Below are positions 43,471 to 51,996 of a stretch of 64,000 bases of DNA, one piece after another. A program made the position numbers and the translations under genes. How positions within the stretch are numbered: the stretch's first letter is position 1; each line of letters begins with the position of its first letter. Origin of the DNA: Halohasta litchfieldiae (GTDB taxonomy: Archaea; Halobacteriota; Halobacteria; Halobacteriales; Haloferacaceae); contig NZ_CP024845.1 of assembly GCF_002788215.1 (NCBI RefSeq), positions 1,302,001-1,366,000 of the forward strand, given 5' to 3'. The notes beneath the pieces are model-generated. The model did not search any database. It was not told the origin of the DNA and saw only the letters and a program-made list of their open reading frames with translations.

Positions 43471-44265
43471 ATGGAAACAGTGGACAATATACAAGAGGCG
43501 GTTGAGATTCTCCAGCAGCTAGGGCTCAAAGAATACGAAGCACAGTGTTTTGTCGGTCTCTCACAGGTGCCGTCAGCCACGGCGAAAAAAATCAGCGAGA
43601 TAACCGATGTTCCCCGTACGCGCGTCTACGATGCGGTTCGGGTACTGGAGTCTAAGGGGTTGGTCGAGATTCAGCATTCGAGTCCCCAGCGGTTCCGAGC
43701 CGTCTCGCTGTCGGAGGCTACAGAGACGCTCCGGGATCAGTATGACGCACGCGTCGACCGGCTCCACGACGCACTGGATTCCATCCAGATGGACACCGAT
43801 GCTGACGAGTCATCGATCCAGGAGATCTGGTCAATGACAGGCTCGACAGCAATTGAGCAACGGACGAACACACTGCTCTCGCAGGCCGAAACCGAGATCG
43901 TATTCGTCATCGCCGACGAGTCATTGTTCACTGACCCGCTGGTTGCGAAGCTCAACGAGACTGACCAGGAAGTCGACCTGTTGGTCGGTGCGGCATCCGA
44001 GTCGGTACGAACCCACGTCCAGGATGTAATTCCACGGGCTACAACGTTCGTGTCCGGTTTAGAGTGGCTCCAAGAAGACGACGCCAATACCGACGAAACG
44101 GCAATCGGACGGCTGGTGTTGGTCGATCGATCGACAATCCTAGTGAGTTCGATTGTGCCCTCAACGGGAGAGGAACAGGCAATTTTCGGAGAAGGCTTCG
44201 GCAACGGATTGGTCGTGATCGCGCGTCGACTGATGTCACAGGGACAATTCACTGCTGATAACTGA
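43471..44265 (+). CDS. TrmB-family transcriptional regulator 2
   Basis: The 264-residue protein is a paralogue of the one at 42306. The winged helix reads VEILQQLGLKEYEAQCFVGL, then TDVPRTRVYDAVRVLESKGL, followed by the coiled linker and the PLD-like domain (TEIVFVIADESLFTDPLVAK, then AASESVRTHVQDVIPRATTF). The two proteins share the PRTRVYDA recognition helix almost exactly, so they may compete for similar operators. The start at ATG 43471 fits the family. Confidence 0.88.
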   Translation: METVDNIQEAVEILQQLGLKEYEAQCFVGLSQVPSATAKKISEITDVPRTRVYDAVRVLESKGLVEIQHSSPQRFRAVSLSEATETLRDQYDARVDRLHDALDSIQMDTDADESSIQEIWSMTGSTAIEQRTNTLLSQAETEIVFVIADESLFTDPLVAKLNETDQEVDLLVGAASESVRTHVQDVIPRATTFVSGLEWLQEDDANTDETAIGRLVLVDRSTILVSSIVPSTGEEQAIFGEGFGNGLVVIARRLMSQGQFTADN

Positions 44266-44543
44266 GTAGCTACCAATTGTCTACAGTCTGCAGGAAGTTC
44301 GTCTTCATCTGCTATCGACAGTTCGAGCAATGGTTTGATCTCATCGAAACCAGTTGTACTCTCTTCGTGGGCGGTAGATTCAACACGCGAATTGGGAGGC
44401 ATTGACCGCCAGTTGGCAGATGTGTTTTTGATTAAACGAGTAAATTACCAGTACTGTTTTATGAGTTCAAACCAATGTCAAGTTGCAGGGGTTGGGGGGA
44501 TCTCTGCGAAGGAGAGCCGGGGGCACCCCCTCTTTCGTTATCG

Positions 44544-44660
44544 ATGAAATTGATCGATGAGCTCATAGTAAATAGAGAATTGAGCGACGAGGATATGGAC
44601 GAAATCGCAGCGAAAATCAACGACAGCGCACGCCAGCGTTTTGAAGAAGAGTCGGAGTAG
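44544..44660 (+). CDS. Very small acidic protein, 38 aa (tentative)
   Basis: From ATG 44544 the frame encodes MKLIDELIVNRELSDEDMDE, then IAAKINDSARQRFEEESE. It is amphipathic helical and acidic, like the C-terminal part of small haloarchaeal regulators. An upstream frame (44461 to 44547) ends just where this one begins, so a frameshifted longer gene is also possible. No motif supports a function. Confidence 0.35.
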   Translation: MKLIDELIVNRELSDEDMDEIAAKINDSARQRFEEESE

Positions 44661-44726
44661 ACTGCCGAATGAAACTGGTTGTAGATACAAATTGTCAATG
44701 AGTGACGAACTGATCTCGTCTTACGA

Positions 44727-45146
44727 TTAGTTCGATTCTCCAGGAAGACTGTGAGTTTTGAGAACAACTCGGATTCGATTTGCTAAGACATCCATATTGG
44801 CCGTAGCGTGGTCACCTTTGTAGACGAATTCTGTCACCCCTTTCTCAATTGCATCGGCGGCGATCGGTTCGAGCTCCCGGCCCGTCAGCAGAATAATGGG
44901 TACTACTGGTTCCCTCCCCGATGGATTCAATGAATCAGCTAGTTCTACCCCCGTTTCGTCTGGGAGTTCATAATTGACAACAATACAGTCGAATGTATTG
45001 TCGATGAGACTGTCTCTCGCTTCGGCGGCTGTCCCGACAGCCGTGAGTGACATATTATGGCTGTCTTCTAATGTCTCAATAATACGCATCGACATGAACT
45101 CGCTGTCTTCAACGAGGAGCACTTCTGGTACAGTCATCGCCACCAT
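44727..45146 (-). CDS. Receiver-domain protein with Asn at the phosphorylation site
   Basis: The 139-residue protein is one response-regulator receiver domain: the acidic pair and Ser after VLLVEDSEFM, ILLTGRELEP for the Thr position and VYKGD for the conserved Lys. At the phosphoacceptor position, where relatives read CVVSDYEMP, this one has CIVVNYELP. Asn thus replaces Asp, and normal phosphotransfer is not expected. The domain may bind partners constitutively. ATG 45146 or ATG 45137 could be the start. It is single-gene; no kinase is adjacent. Confidence 0.85.
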   Translation of the reverse strand: MVAMTVPEVLLVEDSEFMSMRIIETLEDSHNMSLTAVGTAAEARDSLIDNTFDCIVVNYELPDETGVELADSLNPSGREPVVPIILLTGRELEPIAADAIEKGVTEFVYKGDHATANMDVLANRIRVVLKTHSLPGESN

Positions 45147-45492
45147 TTTTGCTTTTTGTTTAGAATTCTCTCTCGTAATAGCTCAATCACACATCTATTG
45201 GATGTGAATTTCATAGATATTGATCTATCATTGTGGGTATTGGAGTCTCTGGATTATACTTTTTGGGGTGATGGATACTACATTGTTTCCTATCTAACTT
45301 CCATATATGTTTGAAATTATCACTCGAAGGAATACATTTATATCGGTCTGGTATTTATATATGAACGTATTTGGGATTGCCCACTTCCAATTCGTCCACC
45401 ACGAATTGCGCCTAGCTACAAGTCTGGTACATCCAGATTGGGCTTCTCAAATACATTTCTGTAACTCCAAAACCCCTCAAACCAGGTAGATA
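45147..45492. other. 346-bp AT-rich gap
   Basis: The gap is AT-rich (TATATATGAACG near 45355, several TATA-like stretches) and separates the minus-strand receiver gene from the plus-strand rhodanese gene. No coding frame with protein character or RNA gene was found. Promoters for both neighbours should lie here. Confidence 0.5.
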
Positions 45493-45495
45493 TTG

Positions 45496-45978
45496 ATGAC
45501 TGTTGACCCACGCAATTCGTATACAGTGAGCTCATCATGGGTACAGTCCCAGCTTGATGAGATTCAAAAAGAGGATTCGTCGGTACGGTTACTAGAAATA
45601 GGTTGTAATCCTGAAAGATATAGACGTGGGCATATCCCCGGAGCAATAGCTCTTAATTGGGATCATGAGATGTCTCAAATTTCTGGAAGCCACCGTATTG
45701 AGAGAGAAACATTTGAGGAGGTCATGGGAAAGTGCGGCATTACTGAAAACACAACGCTGATTCTCTACAGTGATGAGCGTAATTGGCATGCATTTCATGC
45801 ATTCTGGATCTGCTGGTACTTTGGACACGAGAAGTTACGCTTGATGAAAGGTGGAAAGTCCAGCTGGGAACAAAACGGGTTCGAACTTACGAAGAATATT
45901 CGCTCAGTGAGTGAAACCACCTATACGGTTGATAGAAGATGTGAAGGACTTGATTGTAGTATTGTAAGAATTGGCTGA
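45496..45978 (+). CDS. Single rhodanese-like domain, truncated
   Basis: The 160-residue protein matches the N-terminal, non-catalytic domain of thiosulfate sulfurtransferases: LLEIGCNPERYRRGHIPGAI, then TLILYSDERNWHAFHAFWIC and LRLMKGGKSSWEQNGFEL. That domain carries no active-site Cys loop. The C-terminal catalytic domain is absent: the protein ends after a short tail (ETTYTVDRRCEGLDCSIVRI) that could derive from the domain linker. It is probably a truncated gene or a lone regulatory domain. Start MTVDPRNSYT is at 45496. Confidence 0.75.
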   Translation: MTVDPRNSYTVSSSWVQSQLDEIQKEDSSVRLLEIGCNPERYRRGHIPGAIALNWDHEMSQISGSHRIERETFEEVMGKCGITENTTLILYSDERNWHAFHAFWICWYFGHEKLRLMKGGKSSWEQNGFELTKNIRSVSETTYTVDRRCEGLDCSIVRIG

Positions 45979-46185
45979 GATCACTACTCAACGAGAGACA
46001 CACTTGCTCGCATACTCTGACAGGTAGTCGCTCGTGGCTATCCGCAAGTCTATAACAAGAGTTTCAAAGATACTGGGAGTATGCCCAATAAAATATTTAA
46101 AACCACATTTGGTTGATTTTAAATAAATTTATTATCATTAATAATGCTACTAGGGGTTTATTATTATGAGTGTCTACAATATCAC

Positions 46186-46371
46186 ATGGAAGTATTAGAA
46201 GGAAACCAAATTGAATGTAGCCGGTGTGAGAATATTATCGAATTAGAGGACGCTGTCGGACTCAATAAGTCAAAATCGATATTCAAACCATTATGCTCTG
46301 ACTGTCTGGGTGCAATTGGTGTTCCACAGGGTTATGATCTTGAGCGTGATATTACGTATCTCGCAAGATAG
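46186..46371 (+). CDS. Small zinc-knuckle protein next to the TFB gene
   Basis: The 61-residue protein starts MEVLEGNQIECSRCENIIEL and has a second pair in PLCSDCLGAIGVPQGYDLER, giving two C-x2-C knuckles about 25 residues apart. This spacing is what a rubredoxin-like or zinc-ribbon domain needs. The in-frame ATG at 46144 would add a hydrophobic stretch. It ends 73 bases before a TFB gene that lacks its own zinc-ribbon cysteines. Whether the two work together is a hypothesis only. Confidence 0.65.
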   Translation: MEVLEGNQIECSRCENIIELEDAVGLNKSKSIFKPLCSDCLGAIGVPQGYDLERDITYLAR

Positions 46372-46444
46372 AAAGTAAAATTGTTTATTGAAATAGTGTC
46401 ATCATGAGCCAAATTCATATCAACACATATTTTAACCTAATATA

Positions 46445-47407
46445 ATGGTATCTCCCGACAGTCGACAAATTACTGAGAGCTTTCAGACCCAACAAGTTGA
46501 TGATACAGCCGAGAACATTGAGCCAGATGAAGTCGACGCTGAAGACGTTGTACAGACAGCAGATGGTGAGTTGATTCACGAACCTACAGGACTCGTTCTT
46601 GAGGAAGACCAAATCGACCATGGACCAGAGTGGCGAGCATTCACTCATTCAGATCGCCAAGAAGTGTCACGTGTTGGAGCACCTATCTCGCAAAATTTCC
46701 ATGACAAAGGACTCACAACAACTATCGACTGGAAAAATCAAGATGCATCTGGCCGATCACTTTCTTCTCAAAAGCAGAATCAAATGCGCCGACTACGGAA
46801 ATGGCAGGACCGTATCCGGACCCAAAACACAGGTGAGCGAAATCTTCAACTCGCACTAAGTGAGATTGATCGAATGACAAGTGCCCTTGGGATTCCAGAT
46901 ACGGTTCAGCAAGTTGCTGCAGTTATGTATCGACGGGCTCTCAATGAAGATTTGATTCGTGGACGATCTATCGAAGGTGTCTCGACTGCACTGTTATATG
47001 CGGCCTGTCGACAAGAGGGAATTCCTCGAAGCCTCGAAGAAGTCGCCGAGGTCTCCCGGGTCGACCGCAAGAAAATCGGGCGGACCTACCGACATGTTGC
47101 CAACGATTTAAGCCTTAAAATGAAGCCTGCTGACCCAAAACAGTACGTACCGCGATTTGCCTCCGAATTAGGTCTCAGCGAACAGACCCGTAGAAAAGCT
47201 AAAAGCGTAATCGATACCACTGCCGAGGAAGGTCTTCTCTCTGGGAAATCTCCCACAGGGTTTGCAGCTGCCGCGATCTACATCGCATCACGGCTCTGTA
47301 ATGAAAGACGGATTCAACGAGAAATTGCTGATGTCGCAAATGTATCTGAGATTACTGTTCGAAATCGCTATCAAGAACAGATGGAGGTATTGGATCAAAA
47401 TAGCTAA
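46445..47407 (+). CDS. tfb: Transcription initiation factor TFB paralogue without zinc-ribbon Cys
   Basis: The 320-residue protein is a TFB: two cyclin repeats (LSEIDRMTSALGIPDTVQQV to about residue 205, then YVPRFASELGLSEQTRRKAK to the end), the B-reader motif GPEWRAF, and helices with RGRSIEGVSTALLYAACRQ. TFB recruits RNA polymerase to TBP-bound promoters. The N-terminal zinc ribbon is degenerate. In the stretch AENIEPDEVDAEDVVQTADG, then ELIHEPTGLVLEEDQIDHGP, all four expected Cys are replaced. This predicts changed polymerase recruitment. No cofactor change in the core is evident. Confidence 0.92.
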   Translation: MVSPDSRQITESFQTQQVDDTAENIEPDEVDAEDVVQTADGELIHEPTGLVLEEDQIDHGPEWRAFTHSDRQEVSRVGAPISQNFHDKGLTTTIDWKNQDASGRSLSSQKQNQMRRLRKWQDRIRTQNTGERNLQLALSEIDRMTSALGIPDTVQQVAAVMYRRALNEDLIRGRSIEGVSTALLYAACRQEGIPRSLEEVAEVSRVDRKKIGRTYRHVANDLSLKMKPADPKQYVPRFASELGLSEQTRRKAKSVIDTTAEEGLLSGKSPTGFAAAAIYIASRLCNERRIQREIADVANVSEITVRNRYQEQMEVLDQNS

Positions 47408-47819
47408 CGACAGATTATGTTCGATACTGTAAGTCAGGATGAGATAATGGGGATCGCTTTTGTGTAGAGAATTGCTGGTAGGGGCTCGCTACTTCAGGTC
47501 AGTCCCGAGAAAGCACGGTTCCGCGAGGGTCACGTCTGTTCTGGAAGGATAGTTACAGAGAGTTGTACAAAGCGTCAATGAGTAACTGGATACCTCTGAG
47601 TTTGATACGGACGAAACAAAGTGCTACAATGCAACTAGACTGTTATGCAAGACTGCGAACACATATTTAACATATAGGTCAGGACTCACCAGCACGTGTC
47701 TGGCCGTTCGATGTGTGTTCCGGCCAGCAAACGATCTGGTTCAATCGTTTCAGTGCCGCCATTCTCCCCTAGCTAGCTGTATGTATTATATGTCTGGAGA
47801 GAATTACTTGTAAAGTATA
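47408..47819. other. 412-bp gap between TFB and the STAS-like gene
   Basis: No gene with protein character is seen. A short match (ATGCAAGACTGCGA near 47645) occurs also in the dispersed repeat at 62091. AT-rich patches near 47670 and 47785-47815 could hold the promoter for the next gene. Confidence 0.5.
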
Positions 47820-48221
47820 ATGTCGACTATCTCAAAGTCCGGTGAGAACACCGACGCAAGCTACGAAATTCGAGCCGACAGGACATCTAATACGCTATAT
47901 TTGGAGTTTAGCGGTACGCTGACCGCAGACGAGATGGAGACTGCCGCCGACGAGACCGTCGAGACAGCCAAGCGCCTCGATGATGGGTTCCGCATTATCA
48001 ACGACATCTCTGGGTTCACGCCGCCGTCTCCCGAGGCCGCCAAACCCATCAAGAAGGCACAGGTCAAACTCAAGGAGATGAGCGTCGGCGACGTGGTCCG
48101 TGTCGTAGCCGACGACACCAGTTCGGTCACCGAAAACGCCTTCCAGCGACGATCCAGAAAGGCAGGCTATGACGGAAAGACTGCGACGACGGTAGCCGAG
48201 GCAGAGCGGAAGCTGGAGTAG
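47820..48221 (+). CDS. STAS-like protein
   Basis: The 133-residue protein has alternating strand/helix pattern: TSNTLYLEFSGTLTADEMET, then RLDDGFRIINDISGFTPPSP and VGDVVRVVADDTSSVTENAF. This recalls STAS or SpoIIAA-like folds, in which strand 3 ends in a Ser/Thr that can be phosphorylated or the domain binds a ligand. Family recognition is weak and the function unknown. It is single-gene, with a TATA-like sequence (TATTATATG near 47785) upstream. Confidence 0.6.
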   Translation: MSTISKSGENTDASYEIRADRTSNTLYLEFSGTLTADEMETAADETVETAKRLDDGFRIINDISGFTPPSPEAAKPIKKAQVKLKEMSVGDVVRVVADDTSSVTENAFQRRSRKAGYDGKTATTVAEAERKLE

Positions 48222-48330
48222 TTGAGGCGATAGAACGCGTAGCAAGACGATATTTTGGGCCCTCGCAACGACTTTATGTCACACAGAGTGTTGCACACAA
48301 TAACGTCCTAGTTGTTCTTCACACACGCAT

Positions 48331-49098
48331 TCAGATGTTTTCAGCAATATAGCTTTCAATCTCCTCAACGAGTGGTTGTCGGAAGGTCCAAAAGCCATCC
48401 CAGACGTTCGGTTCGTCTTCAAGTGCGAGGAGCGCGACGTGGTCTGTTATCTCGGCATCCGGTGGCGGCTGGAAGACGACAAACCACGACCGACGGTATG
48501 GATAAGAAGTACCTGTATGGACAGTCACTGGGAGATCGTCGCTCGGATCGGTATCACCAACCCCATAGAGGTGGACATCAATGCCACTGTTACTGAGGAT
48601 TTCATAGACTCTGTAGGTCCCACGTTCATCGTTGAGTCGAGAGAGTCGCTGGAACGATGCACGGAGTCGTCCTCCTCCGGTCTCGGCTGCAATTCGTTCG
48701 ATAACTCGTGAGATGCTGATCAACAAGAGTTTCTCTTTGTTTGAATCCGGATATCCACGGAGGCGGAACGGAACCTCATCAAGGCCCTGCAAAACATCGG
48801 GAAGTGTGATATCTTCGAGATCGATGGCACCCGTTTTGTAGAGGTCAGAATTAATCAATAACACTGATTCGAGCAATTCATCGAGAGTCGAGCGAGCAAG
48901 AATGCCACCATCTTCGACCAGCGCAACAGTATCAGTCTCCTCATCAGCAACATCAAGATCGCTAACCGAGACCGGCTGCCCATCAAGCATTGAATCAAGC
49001 AGTCTGCGAACCGGATACTCAGCATCACGGTTGAGTACCACGAGCTGCCGGTCGGGATTTTTGATTTCCTCGAAAAACCCACGCAATGAGTCGACCAT
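48331..49098 (-). CDS. DICT sensory domain protein
   Basis: The 255-residue protein begins MVDSLRGFFEEIKNPDRQLV, and the C-terminal 100 residues (RTYRVYEILSNSGIDVHLYG-like segment, then YRRSWFVVFQPPPDAEITDH and VWDGFWTFRQPLVEEIESYI) match the DICT domain seen in haloarchaeal and bacterial signalling proteins. The N-terminal half (RRLLDSMLDGQPVSVSDLDV, then VALVEDGGILARSTLDELLE) is the DICT-associated region. No output domain is attached. A small ISH6-related element lies 68 bases upstream of its ATG and may affect its promoter. I chose ATG 49098 because upstream codons read unlike a protein. Confidence 0.8.
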   Translation of the reverse strand: MVDSLRGFFEEIKNPDRQLVVLNRDAEYPVRRLLDSMLDGQPVSVSDLDVADEETDTVALVEDGGILARSTLDELLESVLLINSDLYKTGAIDLEDITLPDVLQGLDEVPFRLRGYPDSNKEKLLLISISRVIERIAAETGGGRLRASFQRLSRLNDERGTYRVYEILSNSGIDVHLYGVGDTDPSDDLPVTVHTGTSYPYRRSWFVVFQPPPDAEITDHVALLALEDEPNVWDGFWTFRQPLVEEIESYIAENI

Positions 49099-49166
49099 CA
49101 TTAGCAAAATAAATTGCCCAAACGGAAATATTTTTCCGAACAATAGATTTGTTCTACCAATATTTC

Positions 49167-49350
49167 GGTCGCGTCGCAAAGCGGTCTAGAGTTTCGAGTT
49201 ATGGTCATGTAGACTACTCGGCGGTGCTATCTCTAACGCTCTCTAAGCTACGTGCACTTGGTGCACACCATTCTAACGCAGTATTTTTGTTTGTACTAAG
49301 TACCGTCGGGACTCTCAGCGGCAAACTCTAGAGGACTTTGCGACACGACC
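49167..49350. mobile_element. Non-autonomous ISH6-related element (MITE), 184 bp
   Basis: Both ends match the ISH6 at 2314-3757. The left is GGTCGCGTCGCAAAGCGG then TCTAGAG. The right, read inward, is GGTCGTGTCGCAAAG then TCCTCTAGAG followed by TTTGCCGCTG, which also follows the ISH6 left end. It has no coding capacity. A 7-bp direct repeat, AATATTT, flanks it at a one-base offset (49159-49165 and 49352-49358). The intact ISH6 transposase could mobilise it. Confidence 0.9.
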
Positions 49351-49438
49351 AAATATTTAGATTTCTACATGTTCGGTAGTTCCAGTACTTCTCAGATCCT
49401 GACTTCTCAGATCCTGTGTTATCATTCTATGTTCATAT

Positions 49439-49720
49439 TCAATCTTGGTCTGTTTTATCAGAGTTCGTTGTTGACTGAGAGATAGTCTGTTCAACTAGTG
49501 GTTCGTCCCAGTTGCCCCACTCGCCAGGTTGGTCACCCAAACTGACAATGTAATAGAGGAGGGCTTGCCAAAACAAGAAGAGAACGAACCCGACGGGAAG
49601 AGTGAAAAACACCACTTCGAACGTACTCAGAGACCAACGAATGATGATTTGCCACACAACGAGTGTCACAACACTGACAGCGAGACCTGCTACGAGTACG
49701 AACCGATTTACACTCGTCAT
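49439..49720 (-). CDS. Small membrane protein coupled to the ATP-grasp gene
   Basis: The 93-residue protein starts MTSVNRFVLVAGLAVSVVTL and has two hydrophobic segments (FVLVAGLAVSVVTLVVWQII, and VVFFTLPVGFVLFLFWQALL). A polar acidic tail (EWGNWDEPLVEQTISQSTTN) follows. The ATG overlaps the stop of the upstream ATP-grasp gene by 4 bases (ATGA), so it is cotranslated with it. I do not recognise a family. It could be a subunit or anchor for the ATP-grasp protein. Confidence 0.7.
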   Translation of the reverse strand: MTSVNRFVLVAGLAVSVVTLVVWQIIIRWSLSTFEVVFFTLPVGFVLFLFWQALLYYIVSLGDQPGEWGNWDEPLVEQTISQSTTNSDKTDQD

Positions 49721-51471
49721 TGGTATCCCGCTGTGTCCCACTGTTTAGCAAGGTCGACTTTCTTTTCGGGTGGATAGAACTCACACGCTGGTGGGAGTTC
49801 ACAGATCCATTCCAACCGTTTCAACAGCCCAAGACGGGTCGTGTTTTGGATTCCGAGCCCCGGATACGCGTTTACTTCGAATACAAGTGGTGTATTAGAC
49901 CCGTCGAGAGTGATATCAACACCAGCATACCCGAGTCCAGAGGCGGCCGCGGTCTCAACGGCTGTCTGTAAGATCCGATCCCATTCCGGAATTTTGAATG
50001 CTGTAAGGTCGACGCCAGTATCGGGATGGGTAGGCACCCAGCGATCATGGCTCTGTTGATACGCGCCGAGTGGAGTTCCATCAGCAACTGTAAGCCCGAC
50101 TCCAATTGCTCCTTTGTGAAGATTCGCTTGATTCCCCGATTCAATGGTCGGCAGTCTCGTCATCGCCATGATCGGATATCCTTGAAATACAATAATTCGA
50201 ATATCTGGGACGCCACCTGATGAGAGTCGTCTAAATAACGGGCTTGCCTCTACCCGTTGTTCGATGATCGCAGCACCGCTCAGATTGATTCCTGCATACT
50301 GACCTTGGATGATCCGTTGGACGTGTCGAAGGAGGTCGTCGACTGTCTTTTTTCCATCCGTCGTGTGATATGTGTCTTCAGTACGATCTGTGATTATGAG
50401 AATACCTTCACCGCCGTATGCATCATCCGGTTTAATTACAAACGAATCTCGTTTTTCAAACACAGCTCTCGCTTGAGAGAGATCGTCCGTATCTTCCACG
50501 ATTGCGTACGTGTCCGGTGTCGGAATACCTAACCCGTGCAATCGTCGCTTTGTTTCGACTTTTCCCGCACTCGTTCGAAGATGACCTGGATTATACTGCT
50601 TTATGTATCTATTCCTGATATTTATGCCCAGTACGTCTGTAAGTGAGGTTTGTCTCGGCTCCTGACGGACCCAAGCCGAGATATTGCGGAGTGCAACCTG
50701 TATCCGAGTCCCGATCCCATTTATGAATCCGCCCCAGTGGGAATTGAATCGATAATACTCTTTTAATCGAGTTCGAGTTGTAACTCCCAAATAGAGATTT
50801 GTTCCAATGAGTAGTACCCACAGTTCCGGTGTACGAATATACCAGTCGACAATCGGTCTCGTAGAAATCAGGCCGTAAGTGAGTACGATTGCGAGTAAGG
50901 TCCAAATGAACTGAATTGATGGCACAGACCAGCCACGTTCTTCGACATCACTGGCAAAGCGATCGGCATACCACGCGGTGACAATTGCCGGAAAAAAGAC
51001 CTCAATCGTCCCAGAAAGACGGGGTAACAGCCCAATATCACCCATCAGTAAAAACGCAGCCACAGAGAGGCCGACGACACTAATTATGGCCCCAAGACGG
51101 TGGGCTGTTCCAACATTTAGCGGTTCTAATATCGCGTAAACTCCCATAGAAATAACAAAAATATTTAAGAAAAGTCCTAATCCCCAAATTAAGCCTGTCG
51201 ACAGCAATGTTAGTGCAAGGACGATCGGAGCAAACAGCCCGTAGGTCTTTAGCCCCAATTCGTTTCGGAGAATAGCTATGAGACCTGCTGCAAGCGTCAA
51301 TTGAAACAGCGTTCGATATGGCTCAAGTAATGTCGACAAAGACGTAGAGAACAGTCGTAACGTCCACCCAAGTATAAGAAAAATCAGTAGTAGGCTCGCT
51401 ACGAGATAATATTGGAATGTATAGCTTTCAAAAAATTTATTAAAATATCTTAGTTTACCTTGATTAGTCAT
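49717..51471 (-). CDS. 7TM protein fused to a RimK-related ATP-grasp ligase
   Basis: The 584-residue protein has about seven N-terminal membrane helices (residues 17-230). An ATP-grasp domain (from about 270) then matches the alpha-L-glutamate-ligase-like group. Lys and Gly-rich loop FVIKPDDAYGGEGILIITDR binds nucleotide; PDIRIIVFQGYPIMAMTRLP and GLGYAGVDITLDGSNTPLVF with FEVNAYPGLG carry the acidic metal residues. Such ligases join amino acids to acids or peptides. In bacteria a separate 7TM transglutaminase-like gene often sits beside this ligase; here 7TM and ligase are one chain. The substrate is unknown. A small membrane protein is cotranslated downstream. Confidence 0.88.
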   Translation of the reverse strand: MTNQGKLRYFNKFFESYTFQYYLVASLLLIFLILGWTLRLFSTSLSTLLEPYRTLFQLTLAAGLIAILRNELGLKTYGLFAPIVLALTLLSTGLIWGLGLFLNIFVISMGVYAILEPLNVGTAHRLGAIISVVGLSVAAFLLMGDIGLLPRLSGTIEVFFPAIVTAWYADRFASDVEERGWSVPSIQFIWTLLAIVLTYGLISTRPIVDWYIRTPELWVLLIGTNLYLGVTTRTRLKEYYRFNSHWGGFINGIGTRIQVALRNISAWVRQEPRQTSLTDVLGINIRNRYIKQYNPGHLRTSAGKVETKRRLHGLGIPTPDTYAIVEDTDDLSQARAVFEKRDSFVIKPDDAYGGEGILIITDRTEDTYHTTDGKKTVDDLLRHVQRIIQGQYAGINLSGAAIIEQRVEASPLFRRLSSGGVPDIRIIVFQGYPIMAMTRLPTIESGNQANLHKGAIGVGLTVADGTPLGAYQQSHDRWVPTHPDTGVDLTAFKIPEWDRILQTAVETAAASGLGYAGVDITLDGSNTPLVFEVNAYPGLGIQNTTRLGLLKRLEWICELPPACEFYPPEKKVDLAKQWDTAGYQ

Positions 51472-51621
51472 AATTCTATCCGTACCTCATCACTATTTTG
51501 AGATATACTCGACATACTGTATTTATAGACCGAATGAGTATTATACTTTTGATCCCGTCATATGAGTGTATTTATTCTATGTGACATATTCGCCCGATAA
51601 CGTTGGAAGTAGCGTGCAGAG

Positions 51622-51996
51622 CTACTGCACGGCCTGTTCAATACGATGAGTCAACAGTTCGTAGGAGGTTCCACAGAACGATTTGGGCACAAAATCGGTC
51701 ACGCCACGCTCGAAGGCCGCCGCAACGGTGTCGGCAGACTCCTCGCCGGTAAAGAGTATAAACGGTAGTCGCGGGTAGGCCTCCCTGATCGCCGCGAGGA
51801 ACTCGAAGCCGTCGGTCTCGGGCATCGTTAGATCGCTCAGTACACAGTCGACTCCACCCCTCGAAAGGCGGTCGAGACCGGCAGCGGGCGTGAGGGCAGT
51901 CACCACCTCGAAACCGTGGTTGGAGAGCATTTCGGCGTGGATCTGCGTCGCACGACGGCTGTCGTCGACGTAGAGGACCCGTATCCGATTACACAT
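51622..51996 (-). CDS. Response regulator (receiver domain only)
   Basis: The 124-residue protein is a single receiver domain with all key residues: VLYVDDSRRA acidic pair, the phosphoacceptor Asp in CVLSDLTMPETDGFE, Thr in ILFTGEESAD and Lys in FVPKSFC. It has no output domain, so it may act through protein contact or phosphorelay. It is monocistronic, with AT-rich DNA upstream near 52010. Histidine kinases with PAS domains occur 3.6 kb further on and could be partners, but this is not shown. Confidence 0.9.
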   Translation of the reverse strand: MCNRIRVLYVDDSRRATQIHAEMLSNHGFEVVTALTPAAGLDRLSRGGVDCVLSDLTMPETDGFEFLAAIREAYPRLPFILFTGEESADTVAAAFERGVTDFVPKSFCGTSYELLTHRIEQAVQ

